Origin: Lysobacter_C viscosus
GTDB taxonomy: Bacteria > Pseudomonadota > Gammaproteobacteria > Xanthomonadales > Xanthomonadaceae
Length of the DNA: 64,000 nt
Assembly: GCF_046600715.1 (NCBI RefSeq)
Contig: NZ_JBJMAV010000001.1
Span: 558,001-622,000 of the forward strand
Direction: 5' to 3'
This document shows, in pieces, positions 25,837 to 33,970 of this stretch; the stretch's first letter is position 1, and each line of letters opens with the position of its first letter. Both the position numbers and the translations under genes were made by a program. The notes under the pieces were generated by a model. It was not told the DNA's origin. It did not search any database and saw only the letters and a list, made by a program, of their open reading frames with translations.

Positions 25837-26517
25837 ATGAAGATCCTGATGGTCCTGACTTCGCACGACCGCCTCGGCAACACCGGCCGCGCAACCGGCT
25901 TCTGGCTGGAGGAGTTCGCCGCCCCGTACTACGTGTTCAAGGACGCGGGCGCGCAGATCGTACTGGCCTCGCCCAAGGGAGGGCCGCCGCCGCTGGACCC
26001 CAAGAGCGACGAGCCCGATGCCCAGACCGCCGCGACCGGGCGTTACCGCGAAGACAAGGAAGCAATCGAGGCACTGACCCACACGGAGCGCCTGTCCAAC
26101 GTGGTCCGCGGCGACTTCGACGCGGTGTTCTACCCCGGTGGACACGGCCCGATGTGGGACCTGGCCGAGGACCCGGACTCCATCGAGCTGATCGAAGCCT
26201 GCGACGTCGCCCACCGACCCCTTGGCGCGGTCTGCCATGCCCCCGCGGCCTTCCGCAATGCGCTCAACCGCGACGGCGATCCACTGGTGAAGGGCCGCAA
26301 CGTGACGGCCTTCAGCAACAGCGAGGAGGAGGCGGTTGGACTGACCGACGTGGTGCCCTTCCTGCTCGAGGAGGTGCTCAAGGCCAACGGCGCGAGCTAC
26401 ACCAAGGGCGAAGACTGGAAGTCACACGTGGTCGTGGACGGCCACCTGGTCACCGGCCAGAACCCGGCTTCATCGGAAGACGCAGCCCGCGCCCTGCTCA
26501 AGCTGCTGGGGCGCTGA
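25837..26517 (+). CDS. DJ-1/PfpI family protein (class I glutamine amidotransferase-like)
   Basis: The 226-residue protein opens MKILMVLTSHDRLGNTGRAT and contains GFWLEEFAAPYYVFKDAGAQ and DAVFYPGGHGPMWDLAED. The nucleophile elbow is GAVCHAPAAFRNA, with the reactive cysteine. The glutamate in LEEFAAPY is also conserved in Hsp31/DJ-1-like proteins. Members act as glyoxalases/deglycases, chaperones or proteases, so the biochemical role stays open. It stands alone, convergent with the MFS gene whose stop is 10 bases away. Confidence 0.9.
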   Translation: MKILMVLTSHDRLGNTGRATGFWLEEFAAPYYVFKDAGAQIVLASPKGGPPPLDPKSDEPDAQTAATGRYREDKEAIEALTHTERLSNVVRGDFDAVFYPGGHGPMWDLAEDPDSIELIEACDVAHRPLGAVCHAPAAFRNALNRDGDPLVKGRNVTAFSNSEEEAVGLTDVVPFLLEEVLKANGASYTKGEDWKSHVVVDGHLVTGQNPASSEDAARALLKLLGR

Positions 26518-26527
26518 CCGCACGCGG

Positions 26528-27871
26528 TCATTCCACGGCGCCGCACGCCCCGCGCGGAAGCGTCCACAGGGCCACCAGGGTCAGGGCGGCGGCAGCGGCC
26601 AGGTACAGGCCCACGCTTTCCAACCCATGGCGCCCCGCCAGCCACGTGGCGATGTAGGGCGCCAGCGATGCGCCGAAGATGCCCGAGAGGTTGAACGCCA
26701 GCGACGCCCCCGTATAGCGGACGCGGGCCGGGAACTGCTCGGACAGCAGGGTGCCAATAGGCCCGTAGGTCAGGCCCATCAGGCCGAGCCCGAGCAGCAG
26801 GAACACGCCCACCGACACCAGGCTTCCCGCCACGAACAGCCGGTCCATCAGCAGGCCGAAGACGAGGATCGCCACCGTGGCGATGATCATCGACCGCCGC
26901 CGCCCGTGCCGGTCGGCATGCACCGCCGCCAGCGGGATGGTGGCGGCGAATGCCACCACGCCGGCCATCTGCAGCCACAGGAAGGACTCGCGCGAGTAAC
27001 CCAGCCGCGACGTGCCCCAGCTGAGCGCGAACACCGTCATCAGGTAGAACAGCACGAAGGTCGCCAGCGCACTGAGCGTGCCCACCAGCAGCGCCCGCGG
27101 GTGGTCCACCAGCACGTCGCGCATGGGCAGGCGCACGCGTTCGTGGCGGTCCAGTACCTGCTGGAAGGCCGGGGTCTCGCTGATGCTCAGCCGCACCCAG
27201 AGGCCCAGCAACACCAGCACCGCGCTGCCAAGGAACGGCACCCGCCAGCCCCACGACAGGAAGGCCTGCTCGTCGAGCGTCGCGCCCAGCAGCAGGAACG
27301 ATCCGGTGGCCAGGAAGAACCCCAGTGGCGCACCCAGCTGCGGGAACATCCCGTACCACGCACGCTTCCCGGGTGGCGCGTTCTCGGTGGCCAGCAACAC
27401 CGCCCCGCCCCACTCGCCGCCCAGGCCCAGGCCCTGCCCGAACCGGCACAGTGCCAGCAGTGCCGGGGCGAGCAACCCGATCTGCTGGTAGCCGGGCAGC
27501 AGGCCGATCACCACGGTGGAGACGCCCATCGTCAGCAGCGCCGCCACCAGCGTCGCCTTGCGGCCGACGCGGTCGCCGAAGTGGCCGAACACGACCGAAC
27601 CGATCGGCCGCGCGAAGAACGCCAGCGCGAACGTGGCCAGCGACTGCAGCGTGGCGGTGGCCGGATCCCCGGAGGGGAAGAACAACGCAGGGAACACCAG
27701 CACGGCGGCGGTGGCGTAGATGTAGAAGTCGAAGAACTCGATGGTGGTGCCCACCAGGCTTGCGAACAGCACGCGCGACGGCGCGGGTACGTCCGCGGCC
27801 GGGGTGTGGCCGGGGTGTCGGGTTCGGGACGTGGGTGGGCCGGGCGAGCGGTTCACTGCGTTTGGGCTCAT
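26528..27871 (-). CDS. MFS transporter, metabolite:proton symporter type
   Basis: The 447-residue inner-membrane protein has twelve helices and the MHS-family pattern: SLVGTTIEFFDFYIYATAAV, then the loop 2-3 motif GHFGDRVGRK, GLGLGGEWGGAVLLATENAP and GWRVPFLGSA. The group includes ProP, ShiA and citrate/alpha-ketoglutarate carriers; the substrate is not predictable. The start at ATG 27871 overlaps by four bases (ATGA) the stop of the HD-type gene upstream, so the two are translationally coupled. Confidence 0.9.
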   Translation of the reverse strand: MSPNAVNRSPGPPTSRTRHPGHTPAADVPAPSRVLFASLVGTTIEFFDFYIYATAAVLVFPALFFPSGDPATATLQSLATFALAFFARPIGSVVFGHFGDRVGRKATLVAALLTMGVSTVVIGLLPGYQQIGLLAPALLALCRFGQGLGLGGEWGGAVLLATENAPPGKRAWYGMFPQLGAPLGFFLATGSFLLLGATLDEQAFLSWGWRVPFLGSAVLVLLGLWVRLSISETPAFQQVLDRHERVRLPMRDVLVDHPRALLVGTLSALATFVLFYLMTVFALSWGTSRLGYSRESFLWLQMAGVVAFAATIPLAAVHADRHGRRRSMIIATVAILVFGLLMDRLFVAGSLVSVGVFLLLGLGLMGLTYGPIGTLLSEQFPARVRYTGASLAFNLSGIFGASLAPYIATWLAGRHGLESVGLYLAAAAALTLVALWTLPRGACGAVE

Positions 27872-28536
27872 TGCTTGTGGGTCACCGCGCGGCGCAGGTT
27901 GATGCGCGCCTGGGCGTCCAGCCGCTGGTGGAAGAAGTCGCTCAGGTAGAGCCGCGGTTGCTGCAGCAAGGTCTTGAGGAACCGCTTGCGGTTGAGCCTG
28001 TACAGCCACGCCGGCACGTGTCCGCGGTACTCGGCGGCGATGCCACGGTCGTAGGCGGCGAATTCGTCGGGAGGCGCTCCCAGGACCGCCATGTCGCAGT
28101 CCAGGAAGTGCCGGGCGTCCTGCGCAGCCGCGTCTTCGCCCAGTTCCCCCGGTTCGATGCGGCCGTGCCTGGCGGTCAACTCGACCAGGCCGGCCACGCG
28201 GTCGGCGTCGATGTCGGTCGTCGGCAACCACCGCGCGATGTGCTCTCGCGCCAGCACGGCCGACCGGGCCTCGTTGTCGGAACGACCGGGCCCATACACG
28301 GCATCGTGGTACAGCAGCGCGAGCCAGACAGGGGCCGGTGCATGCCAGCCGGGACCCTCCTGGACCTCGTGGAAATGCCGCAGCAGCTGGTTCACGTGCC
28401 CGGCGTTGTGGTACGCGCGTGGCGGCGTCGCGTAAGCGGCCTCGAGCGCACGGCGCATGCCGTCGGGCAATGCGACCGGGTCGTCCGGGCCCACCGCCAG
28501 GGTGGCCGGATGCCGGCTCAGCCCCTCAACAGCCAC
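27868..28536 (-). CDS. predicted metal-dependent HD-superfamily phosphohydrolase
   Basis: The 222-residue protein has the metal ligands of the HD fold in AYHNAGHVNQLL and LALLYHDAVYGPGRSDNEARS, and a later HFLDCDMAVLGAP. This is the COG4339-type predicted HD hydrolase (about 200 aa). Substrates are unknown, possibly nucleotides. It sits between the DUF6164 gene (overlap of 19 bases) and the MFS transporter (four-base overlap), so the three genes form one operon. Confidence 0.85.
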   Translation of the reverse strand: MAVEGLSRHPATLAVGPDDPVALPDGMRRALEAAYATPPRAYHNAGHVNQLLRHFHEVQEGPGWHAPAPVWLALLYHDAVYGPGRSDNEARSAVLAREHIARWLPTTDIDADRVAGLVELTARHGRIEPGELGEDAAAQDARHFLDCDMAVLGAPPDEFAAYDRGIAAEYRGHVPAWLYRLNRKRFLKTLLQQPRLYLSDFFHQRLDAQARINLRRAVTHKQ

Positions 28537-28883
28537 GCGGGCAGGGCCATCAGGCCCAGCAGCAGGGCGATCGCAAGGCCGCTGAGCAGCACCCGCAGCG
28601 GGTCGCGGCGGACCACGTCGACGAAACGCTCGGCGGTTCCTTCCCGCTGCTCGCGCTCGCGGTCGGCGCGTGCCCGCTCACGCCGCTCCGCCTGGTAGCC
28701 GTCCATCAGCGTCCGTGCCTTCGGGTGGTCGTCGGCATCGTTCAGCCAGATTCCCCCATGGGAAATCCCCCAACGGCTCGGCTGGGTCTCGTAGAAGGCG
28801 ATCCGATTGGCGTCCAGCATGGCGCGGACGTCGTCGGCCTCGTCGTCGGGCACGTTGCGCAGGTTGAGCAGTAGCTTGGCCAT
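28518..28883 (-). CDS. DUF6164 family protein
   Basis: The 121-residue protein opens MAKLLLNLRNVPDDEADDVR and has RIAFYETQPSRWGISHGGIW, then a charged helix (RERARADREREQREGTAERF). It closes with a C-terminal membrane helix (VLLSGLAIALLLGLMALPAW). This matches DUF6164 proteins of Xanthomonadaceae and relatives: an N-terminal PII-like/DUF2007-like domain and a single membrane anchor. The function is unknown. It is the first gene of the DUF6164-HD-MFS set. Frame continues to 29030 but without family resemblance. Confidence 0.8.
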   Translation of the reverse strand: MAKLLLNLRNVPDDEADDVRAMLDANRIAFYETQPSRWGISHGGIWLNDADDHPKARTLMDGYQAERRERARADREREQREGTAERFVDVVRRDPLRVLLSGLAIALLLGLMALPAWLLRG

Positions 28884-29130
28884 CGACGGATGATACCGAG
28901 TTGCACTCGTCCGCCGGCCGCGGTTCCGCCGCCCACGCGGGCCCAAGCCCGCCCCGCGCTCCGCTCGCTTCCGCCCCACCCTGTGTCCGCTCCCGGCGAC
29001 TGCCCATGGCGACCGTTCGTCGGGGATCATCTGCGTGTCATGCGCCTGTAACCCAATGGCGCTGCGCTGCGTGTGTCATGTCCCTGCCACATTCGTGTGC
29101 TAGGGCCGCGCCGCGGCCATGGGAGGGGTC

Positions 29131-29814
29131 ATGAACAGGATCGCCATTGCAGTCACCGCCGCCCTGCTGGGTTCGGCGACGTTCCACGTATCGGCCGGCG
29201 GGCCGGAAGTCCACACATTTGCGGTGTCGTTGGACACCGACGGGCGCGTCACCACGCTGCGCCCGGAGGGCGAGATGCCAGCCCGGACCGCCCGGGAGCT
29301 GGACGCGCGGGTCCGCAGCTGGCTGTTCCAGCCCATCGACGACAACGGCGGCGCAAGGGTCGAGACCTGGCTGCGCATCACGACCCGCGCAGAGGGCGAC
29401 GGGCTGCACGTCGAGTCGGCCACCACCGGGCCGCTGCCGCGCACCATGCCGCTCCCGCGCTACCCGCGCGCTGCGGCGATGCGCGGCGACTCGGGCGTGG
29501 TCGTCCTGCGCCTTGACGTCGACGCCAACGGCGTGGTGACTGGCGCGACGCCGTACGACCCCGGGACGCGCACCTCGCGCGCGCTCGAGCAGGCGGCCCG
29601 GGACGCGGCGCTGGCGTGGCGCTTCCAGCCCGAACGCGTGAACGGCCGGCCGGTGGCAAGCACCGTGTTGCTGCCGATGTGCTTCCTGACCGGCGAGCCG
29701 ACACCCCTGACCTGCAGCTGGAACGGGCCCGGGTCACAGCGGTACTCCCGCCACACGGTATTGACGCTGGAGCCGGCCGCACGCCTGACCGGCGAACTGG
29801 CATACGGAGACTAG
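29131..29814 (+). CDS. TonB C-terminal-domain secreted protein
   Basis: The 227-residue protein has a signal peptide (MNRIAIAVTAALLGSATFHV, then SAGG), a middle domain of unknown type, and a TonB_C-like domain from about residue 110: PLPRYPRAAAMRGDSGVVVL, RLDVDANGVV, and ALEQAARDAALAWRFQPERV. It lacks the cytoplasmic tail, proline-rich spacer and membrane anchor of a working TonB, so energy transduction is unlikely. Such proteins are common periplasmic extras in Xanthomonadaceae. ATG 29131 follows GGAGGGGTC, a good ribosome site. A GC-rich hairpin lies after the stop at 29825-29850. Confidence 0.8.
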   Translation: MNRIAIAVTAALLGSATFHVSAGGPEVHTFAVSLDTDGRVTTLRPEGEMPARTARELDARVRSWLFQPIDDNGGARVETWLRITTRAEGDGLHVESATTGPLPRTMPLPRYPRAAAMRGDSGVVVLRLDVDANGVVTGATPYDPGTRTSRALEQAARDAALAWRFQPERVNGRPVASTVLLPMCFLTGEPTPLTCSWNGPGSQRYSRHTVLTLEPAARLTGELAYGD

Positions 29815-29824
29815 TCTTCGGGGG

Positions 29825-29850
29825 AACCCGGCCCGACACCGGCCGGGGTT
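29825..29850. terminator. GC-rich hairpin between convergent TonB-like and ATP-grasp genes
   Basis: AACCCGGCC and GGCCGGGGTT pair around a seven-base loop with one bulge. The element lies between the stops of the TonB-like gene (29814) and the ATP-grasp gene (29883). No T-run follows, so it is only a probable terminator. Confidence 0.35.
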
Positions 29851-29882
29851 ACCGACTGCCCGGATTCTCCCCGGGTGCCGGG

Positions 29883-31055
29883 TTACATGATCGCCAGGTC
29901 GGTGGTGCTCAGCTGGCCGCGGTAGTAGCGGCGCATGCGCACCTTGCGCTCCAGGTCTTCGATGATGTGCCCGCTGAAATCGGCGCCGGTCAGCTCCTCG
30001 GCCATGTTGATGCCGCCGGGAGTGTCGACGTTGATCTCCATCATCTTGTCCCCGACGATGTCCAGGCCGGCCAGGTACATGCCGTCGCGCATCAGCTTGG
30101 GGCCGACGATCTCCGCCAGACGCAGGGCGTCCTCGTCGGGCACCGCCATTTCTATCTTGCCGCCGGCGGTGATGTTGCTGCGCGCGTCGCCGGAGTCGTT
30201 GTAGCGGCGGAAGCACGCGTAGTGCCCGTCGACCTGGAGCGGGCGGCCATTGAGCGTAAGCAGCCGCAGGTCGCCCTTGGCGGCCTCAGGGAGGTACTCC
30301 TGGGCGATCGCATAGCCGTCGCGGGTGACCGCCTCGATCATCTGGTTGAGGTTGGCGCCGCTGTCGGGCGTCACCACGAACACGCTCTGCCCGCCCGACC
30401 CCTGCAGCGGCTTGATCACCGCGCTGCCGCCCTGCTCCTTGATGAAGGCCTTGATCTCGTCGGGATCCATGCTGATGCAGGTCACCGGGCGCACCTCTTC
30501 GGGGAAGTGCTGGAAATAGGTCTTGTTGGACGCGTCCGTCAGGTGCATCGGGTCGTTGAGGACGATGACCTGCTTGGCGGCCGCCAGCTGCGCGAACAGC
30601 AGCCCGCTGTTGGGTGCCCATGGGCGGTCGTTGAGCTCCTCGGCGGGGTCCGAGCGCAGCATCAGCACGTCCAGGCCCTCGACGGAGATCCGCTCCACCG
30701 TCGCGTCCTGGCCCTGGATGTCGTCGAGCAACGCATCGTCGTCCTTGTAGCGGCTCTTGCGTGGCCGGTGGGCGTGGGCGCAGATCGTGCCGCCGGCGTC
30801 GTAGATGAAGTCGCCCAGCCCGATCAGGCTGACCTGGTGCCCGCGGTTGACCGCGGTGCGCGCCAGCCGGATGGTCGTGTAGTTGTTCTTCTCGGTGGCG
30901 ACGTCGTTGACGACGAACCCCAGGCGCATCGGACCGGATGCGTCATCGCGGGCCTGCCGCGCGCCCTTGCCGGAACTGCTGCGCTTGGTGGCGGGCTTTG
31001 CACCGGCTTTCTTGGGCGCGGGCTTGCTGCGCCCCGGGGCGGACTTCGCTGTCAT
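29883..31055 (-). CDS. glutathione-synthase-like ATP-grasp ligase with basic N-terminal extension
   Basis: The 390-residue protein has a Lys/Ala/Ser-rich tail (residues 1-42), then a GshB-like fold from M43: RLGFVVNDVATEKNNYTTIR, HLTDASNKTYFQHFPEEVRP, and AFIKEQGGSAVIKPLQGSGG with the ATP-grasp glycine loop. NVDTPGGIN near the end supplies metal/phosphate contacts. GshB joins gamma-glutamylcysteine to glycine, but no gshA is near, and this branch is often separate from the housekeeping enzyme. Its start overlaps the stop of the DUF1704 gene by four bases. In context it is more likely an amino-acid or peptide ligase acting with the two upstream genes; that is inference. Confidence 0.8.
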   Translation of the reverse strand: MTAKSAPGRSKPAPKKAGAKPATKRSSSGKGARQARDDASGPMRLGFVVNDVATEKNNYTTIRLARTAVNRGHQVSLIGLGDFIYDAGGTICAHAHRPRKSRYKDDDALLDDIQGQDATVERISVEGLDVLMLRSDPAEELNDRPWAPNSGLLFAQLAAAKQVIVLNDPMHLTDASNKTYFQHFPEEVRPVTCISMDPDEIKAFIKEQGGSAVIKPLQGSGGQSVFVVTPDSGANLNQMIEAVTRDGYAIAQEYLPEAAKGDLRLLTLNGRPLQVDGHYACFRRYNDSGDARSNITAGGKIEMAVPDEDALRLAEIVGPKLMRDGMYLAGLDIVGDKMMEINVDTPGGINMAEELTGADFSGHIIEDLERKVRMRRYYRGQLSTTDLAIM

Positions 31056-32257
31056 CGGATCGGTTCCTTGTGGCAGAGGCGGGAGACGGAAATGCTGCGG
31101 CAGTGCGCGAGGCGGTCGTCGGTGACGGGGTCTGACCAGTAGCGCGGCATGAGTTCGGGGGGCCTTACCCACCCTTCGTCGATCAGCTGTTCCAGCACGA
31201 CCATGTGGGACAACGCGAACTTGCCGGTGAACAGCGGCTCGAAGGCGCCGCCCTCGTGCAGGTACTCGAGCAACTCGCGCAGGCCCCGCAGGTACACGGC
31301 GTCCTTGGTCAGCCCGCCACCCCTGAGCGCCCGTACCGCGATGTCGAAGGCGTCCTCGGTCGGCAACCCGTAGCCGTCGTGCAGCGCCGCGAAGATCGCC
31401 GGGATCCCCTCGGAATGCATCGCCATGTCTGTCGCGATCACCCGCGCGGCCAGCACGCGCAGCCGCTCGGCGGGCAGGAAACCGGCGAGGTACTCCGCCA
31501 GCACGCCCAACCCTTCCTGCAGTGCGTCGTAATGCGCCAGGCCGACTTCCAGCTGCGTCAACGCCTGGCGGCCGCCGTTGTGGCGGGTGACCAGGTGCGT
31601 GCCCACTTCGTGCTGCACCAGCGGCTGCACGCGCGCCACCGGCAGGCGGATGTCGCCATCGATGTAGAGCCGGCCATGCGAGACCATAAGCAACGAGCTC
31701 ATGTCCGGGTCGACCACGACCTCGGCGTTGAAACCGGGGGCCCGCTCGCGGTACCAGTCCAGGTCATCACGGACCGCGGCCAGGACCTCGTCGATGCCGG
31801 CGTCGTGCACCAGTGGCGTGCCACATTCGATGTCCTCCAGGATCTCGCGCGCGATCGACTTCAGGCCCGGTTCGACGCCGCCGAACAGGTCGATGCTGGC
31901 ATTGACGAAGCCATCGGTGCCGCGCAGGCGGACGAGTTCGATCTGGCGGTCCAGCTCACGCTGCTTCTCGGCAAGTAGACCCTGCAGCAGCGGTGACTCG
32001 ATGTCTTCCACGGGGAGCGCCAGCAGTTCCTCGCGCACCTGGTGAAGGTCGGTGCCCAGCGCGCGGTACTCCAGGGGCGGCACGTGGCGGCGACTGCTGG
32101 CCTGGAAAGCCTCCCACAAGGCGTCGTTGTGGATCGGCGAGAGGGCGGTCAACCAGTTGACCCGGGCGTCCAGCCCCACCAGCGCCCGGTCCACCTTCGC
32201 GGCGACCGGCGGCAGTGCCCGAGCCGCGCCCTGCTGGGCGTGGACGGAGGCGGTCAT
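31052..32257 (-). CDS. DUF1704 (TIGR02421, QEGLA-motif) metallopeptidase-like protein
   Basis: The 401-residue protein is the family often labelled flavohemoglobin expression-modulating QEGLA-motif protein. The zinc-peptidase-like motif H216-E-V-G-T-H221 is followed by Q247-E-G-L-G, a QEGLA variant whose E248 could be the third metal ligand. The human DUF1704 protein MATCAP is a tubulin detyrosinase, so carboxypeptidase activity is a fair guess. No transmembrane segment or signal is seen. It overlaps both neighbours by four bases (ATGA), which indicates translational coupling in a three-gene operon. Confidence 0.85.
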   Translation of the reverse strand: MTASVHAQQGAARALPPVAAKVDRALVGLDARVNWLTALSPIHNDALWEAFQASSRRHVPPLEYRALGTDLHQVREELLALPVEDIESPLLQGLLAEKQRELDRQIELVRLRGTDGFVNASIDLFGGVEPGLKSIAREILEDIECGTPLVHDAGIDEVLAAVRDDLDWYRERAPGFNAEVVVDPDMSSLLMVSHGRLYIDGDIRLPVARVQPLVQHEVGTHLVTRHNGGRQALTQLEVGLAHYDALQEGLGVLAEYLAGFLPAERLRVLAARVIATDMAMHSEGIPAIFAALHDGYGLPTEDAFDIAVRALRGGGLTKDAVYLRGLRELLEYLHEGGAFEPLFTGKFALSHMVVLEQLIDEGWVRPPELMPRYWSDPVTDDRLAHCRSISVSRLCHKEPIR

Positions 32258-33126
32258 GCCTCCAGCACCGGCCGCGCCGCGGCCACGGCCTGTCGAAGCC
32301 CGTCACGAAGCTCGTAGAGCGCGCCGATGTCCGCCTTCCCGCTCCACTCGTCCATGAAGACCTTCTTGTATTCAAGCGAGATGGCGCAGACGGATTGGCC
32401 GTAGGTTGCATACAGCCATTCGGGGAAATGCCCACCGCCGTCGTAGCGCACGTTCCTGCGCACATCCGGGGTGCTTCCCTGCAGCGGTACCGAACGCAGC
32501 GCCTCGCTGAAACGCTCAAGCAGTTCGCCATGACGGTCGTGGTCCAGCGTAGTCACGCCCAGGTCGATTTCCGGATTGTCGTCGGGATCGGCAGGCGCGG
32601 CCTCGGCGCCGTCGCGCCTGTGGTTGTAGCTGTGGATGTCCAGCACCAGCACCTGGCCGTGACGGGCGATGGCGGCATCCATCAGGCGCCGGACCATGGT
32701 GTAGAAGCGGTCGTGGTAGGCCAGCGATCGGTCGATCTCGCTGTCCGGCAGGCCTTCGTCCCAGACCCTGATCCCCCAGGTATTGGCCGGGTCGGCGGAG
32801 ATGGCCAACTCGCGCGGGCGGTTGAGGTCGGCTTCGAACCGCGAGGCCCGCACCCTGAGCTGCACGTCACCGACAGTGGTCAGCAGCCCGGTCAGGGGAT
32901 CCTCGTCGCGGCGACGGGTAGCGGCATCGATCGCCAGGTACGGCTGCAGCGATCGGCGCATCGAATGGCCGTCGTGCACGGCCGCGGCGATCACCGGGCC
33001 CTCGCCGAGGGTGAGCTCCCATTCGCGGCACTCCTCGACCAGGCCCGGAATGGCCCGGAGGGGCGGCGCGGCCTGATTGCCGTGGCTGGGTGCGGTTGCG
33101 TTCTGGTTCGTGCTGGATGCCGTCAT
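32254..33126 (-). CDS. N-formylglutamate amidohydrolase-like protein
   Basis: The 290-residue protein has the family's metal-site motifs: AAAVHDGHSMRRSL, ADLNRPRE, IDRSLAYHDRFY and VLDIHSYNHRRDG, and the late SLEYKKVFMDEWSG. HutG-type enzymes hydrolyse N-formylglutamate, but no histidine-utilisation gene is nearby, so another amide substrate is likely. The start at 33126 (MTASSTNQ) is preferred over 33177 because the resemblance starts after a Ser/Thr/Asn-rich leader. It is the first gene of the operon with DUF1704 and the ATP-grasp ligase. Confidence 0.82.
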   Translation of the reverse strand: MTASSTNQNATAPSHGNQAAPPLRAIPGLVEECREWELTLGEGPVIAAAVHDGHSMRRSLQPYLAIDAATRRRDEDPLTGLLTTVGDVQLRVRASRFEADLNRPRELAISADPANTWGIRVWDEGLPDSEIDRSLAYHDRFYTMVRRLMDAAIARHGQVLVLDIHSYNHRRDGAEAAPADPDDNPEIDLGVTTLDHDRHGELLERFSEALRSVPLQGSTPDVRRNVRYDGGGHFPEWLYATYGQSVCAISLEYKKVFMDEWSGKADIGALYELRDGLRQAVAAARPVLEA

Positions 33127-33346
33127 GCGCTCGATACGCCCGGGGGCGGCGGATTCGAAGTGGGCCCTGATCGTCACACCGGAAGCATCATCTACGCGTG
33201 AGAAGCGCGCGGCGCCTGAACGGGCGATTCAGTGCACCACCGCGCCCTCCTTCCGCTCGGCGCGTCCCCCGGCGCCTGGCAGGTTTCACGTTGCCGAGGC
33301 AGGGCCGGTTGCTAGCGTCAGGGCGTCAACCCGCCGGAGATTCGTC

Positions 33347-33946
33347 ATGTTCCGTCCGACCTTCATCCGCACCACTGCGCTTCGCCTTGTGCTTGGGCTG
33401 TTTGCGCTCGCCCTGTTGGCCGCCTGCGCCACCGGGCCGCGCGTGCGCACCGACTTCGACCCGCAGACCGACTTCACCCGCTACCGCAGCTACGCGTTCT
33501 ACGAACCACTGGCGATGGAGCAGTCCGGCTACACCAGCTACCTGACCCAGCGCATCAAGCAGGCCGTTCGCCGCGAAATGGACGCCCGGGGCTACGTCTT
33601 CGACGAGTCCAACCCCGACCTGCGCGTCAATTTCCAGGGAATGATCCAGGAGCGCACCGACGTCTACAGCGTTCCACGCACCGACATCCGCTACCTCTAC
33701 AACTACCGCGCCCGCACCTACGTCGCGGTGCCCGTCTGGTACGACGAGGCTCAAGTGAGCCGCTACACCGAAGGCACGCTGAGCGTCGACCTGGTCGATG
33801 CCGATCGCAACCACCTGGTATGGACCGGTACCGCCGTGGGTCGCGTCACCCAGCGCACCCCCGACGAGCGCGCCGATGAGGCCGACCGCGCGATCGCGGC
33901 CATCTTCGAACGCTATCCCTACGGGGCGGTGCCGAGTGGTCGCTGA
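33347..33946 (+). CDS. DUF4136 domain lipoprotein
   Basis: The 199-residue protein has a lipobox LLAAC and the DUF4136 pattern: VRTDFDPQTDFTRYRSYAFY, LTQRIKQAVRREMDARGYVF, NPDLRVNFQGMIQERTDVYS, and EGTLSVDLVDADRNHLVWTG. It closes with the DERADEADRAIAAIFERYP helix. DUF4136 lipoproteins are envelope proteins without a known activity. It is divergent from the N-formylglutamate amidohydrolase operon, with a 220-base spacer between starts. Confidence 0.87.
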   Translation: MFRPTFIRTTALRLVLGLFALALLAACATGPRVRTDFDPQTDFTRYRSYAFYEPLAMEQSGYTSYLTQRIKQAVRREMDARGYVFDESNPDLRVNFQGMIQERTDVYSVPRTDIRYLYNYRARTYVAVPVWYDEAQVSRYTEGTLSVDLVDADRNHLVWTGTAVGRVTQRTPDERADEADRAIAAIFERYPYGAVPSGR

Positions 33947-33970
33947 TTCCGCTGCAGAAAACGTCGAGGC

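Noticed and set aside
29616..31142. A 508-codon plus-strand frame over the ATP-grasp gene
   Set aside because: Antisense to a gene with clear ATP-grasp motifs; no family resemblance.
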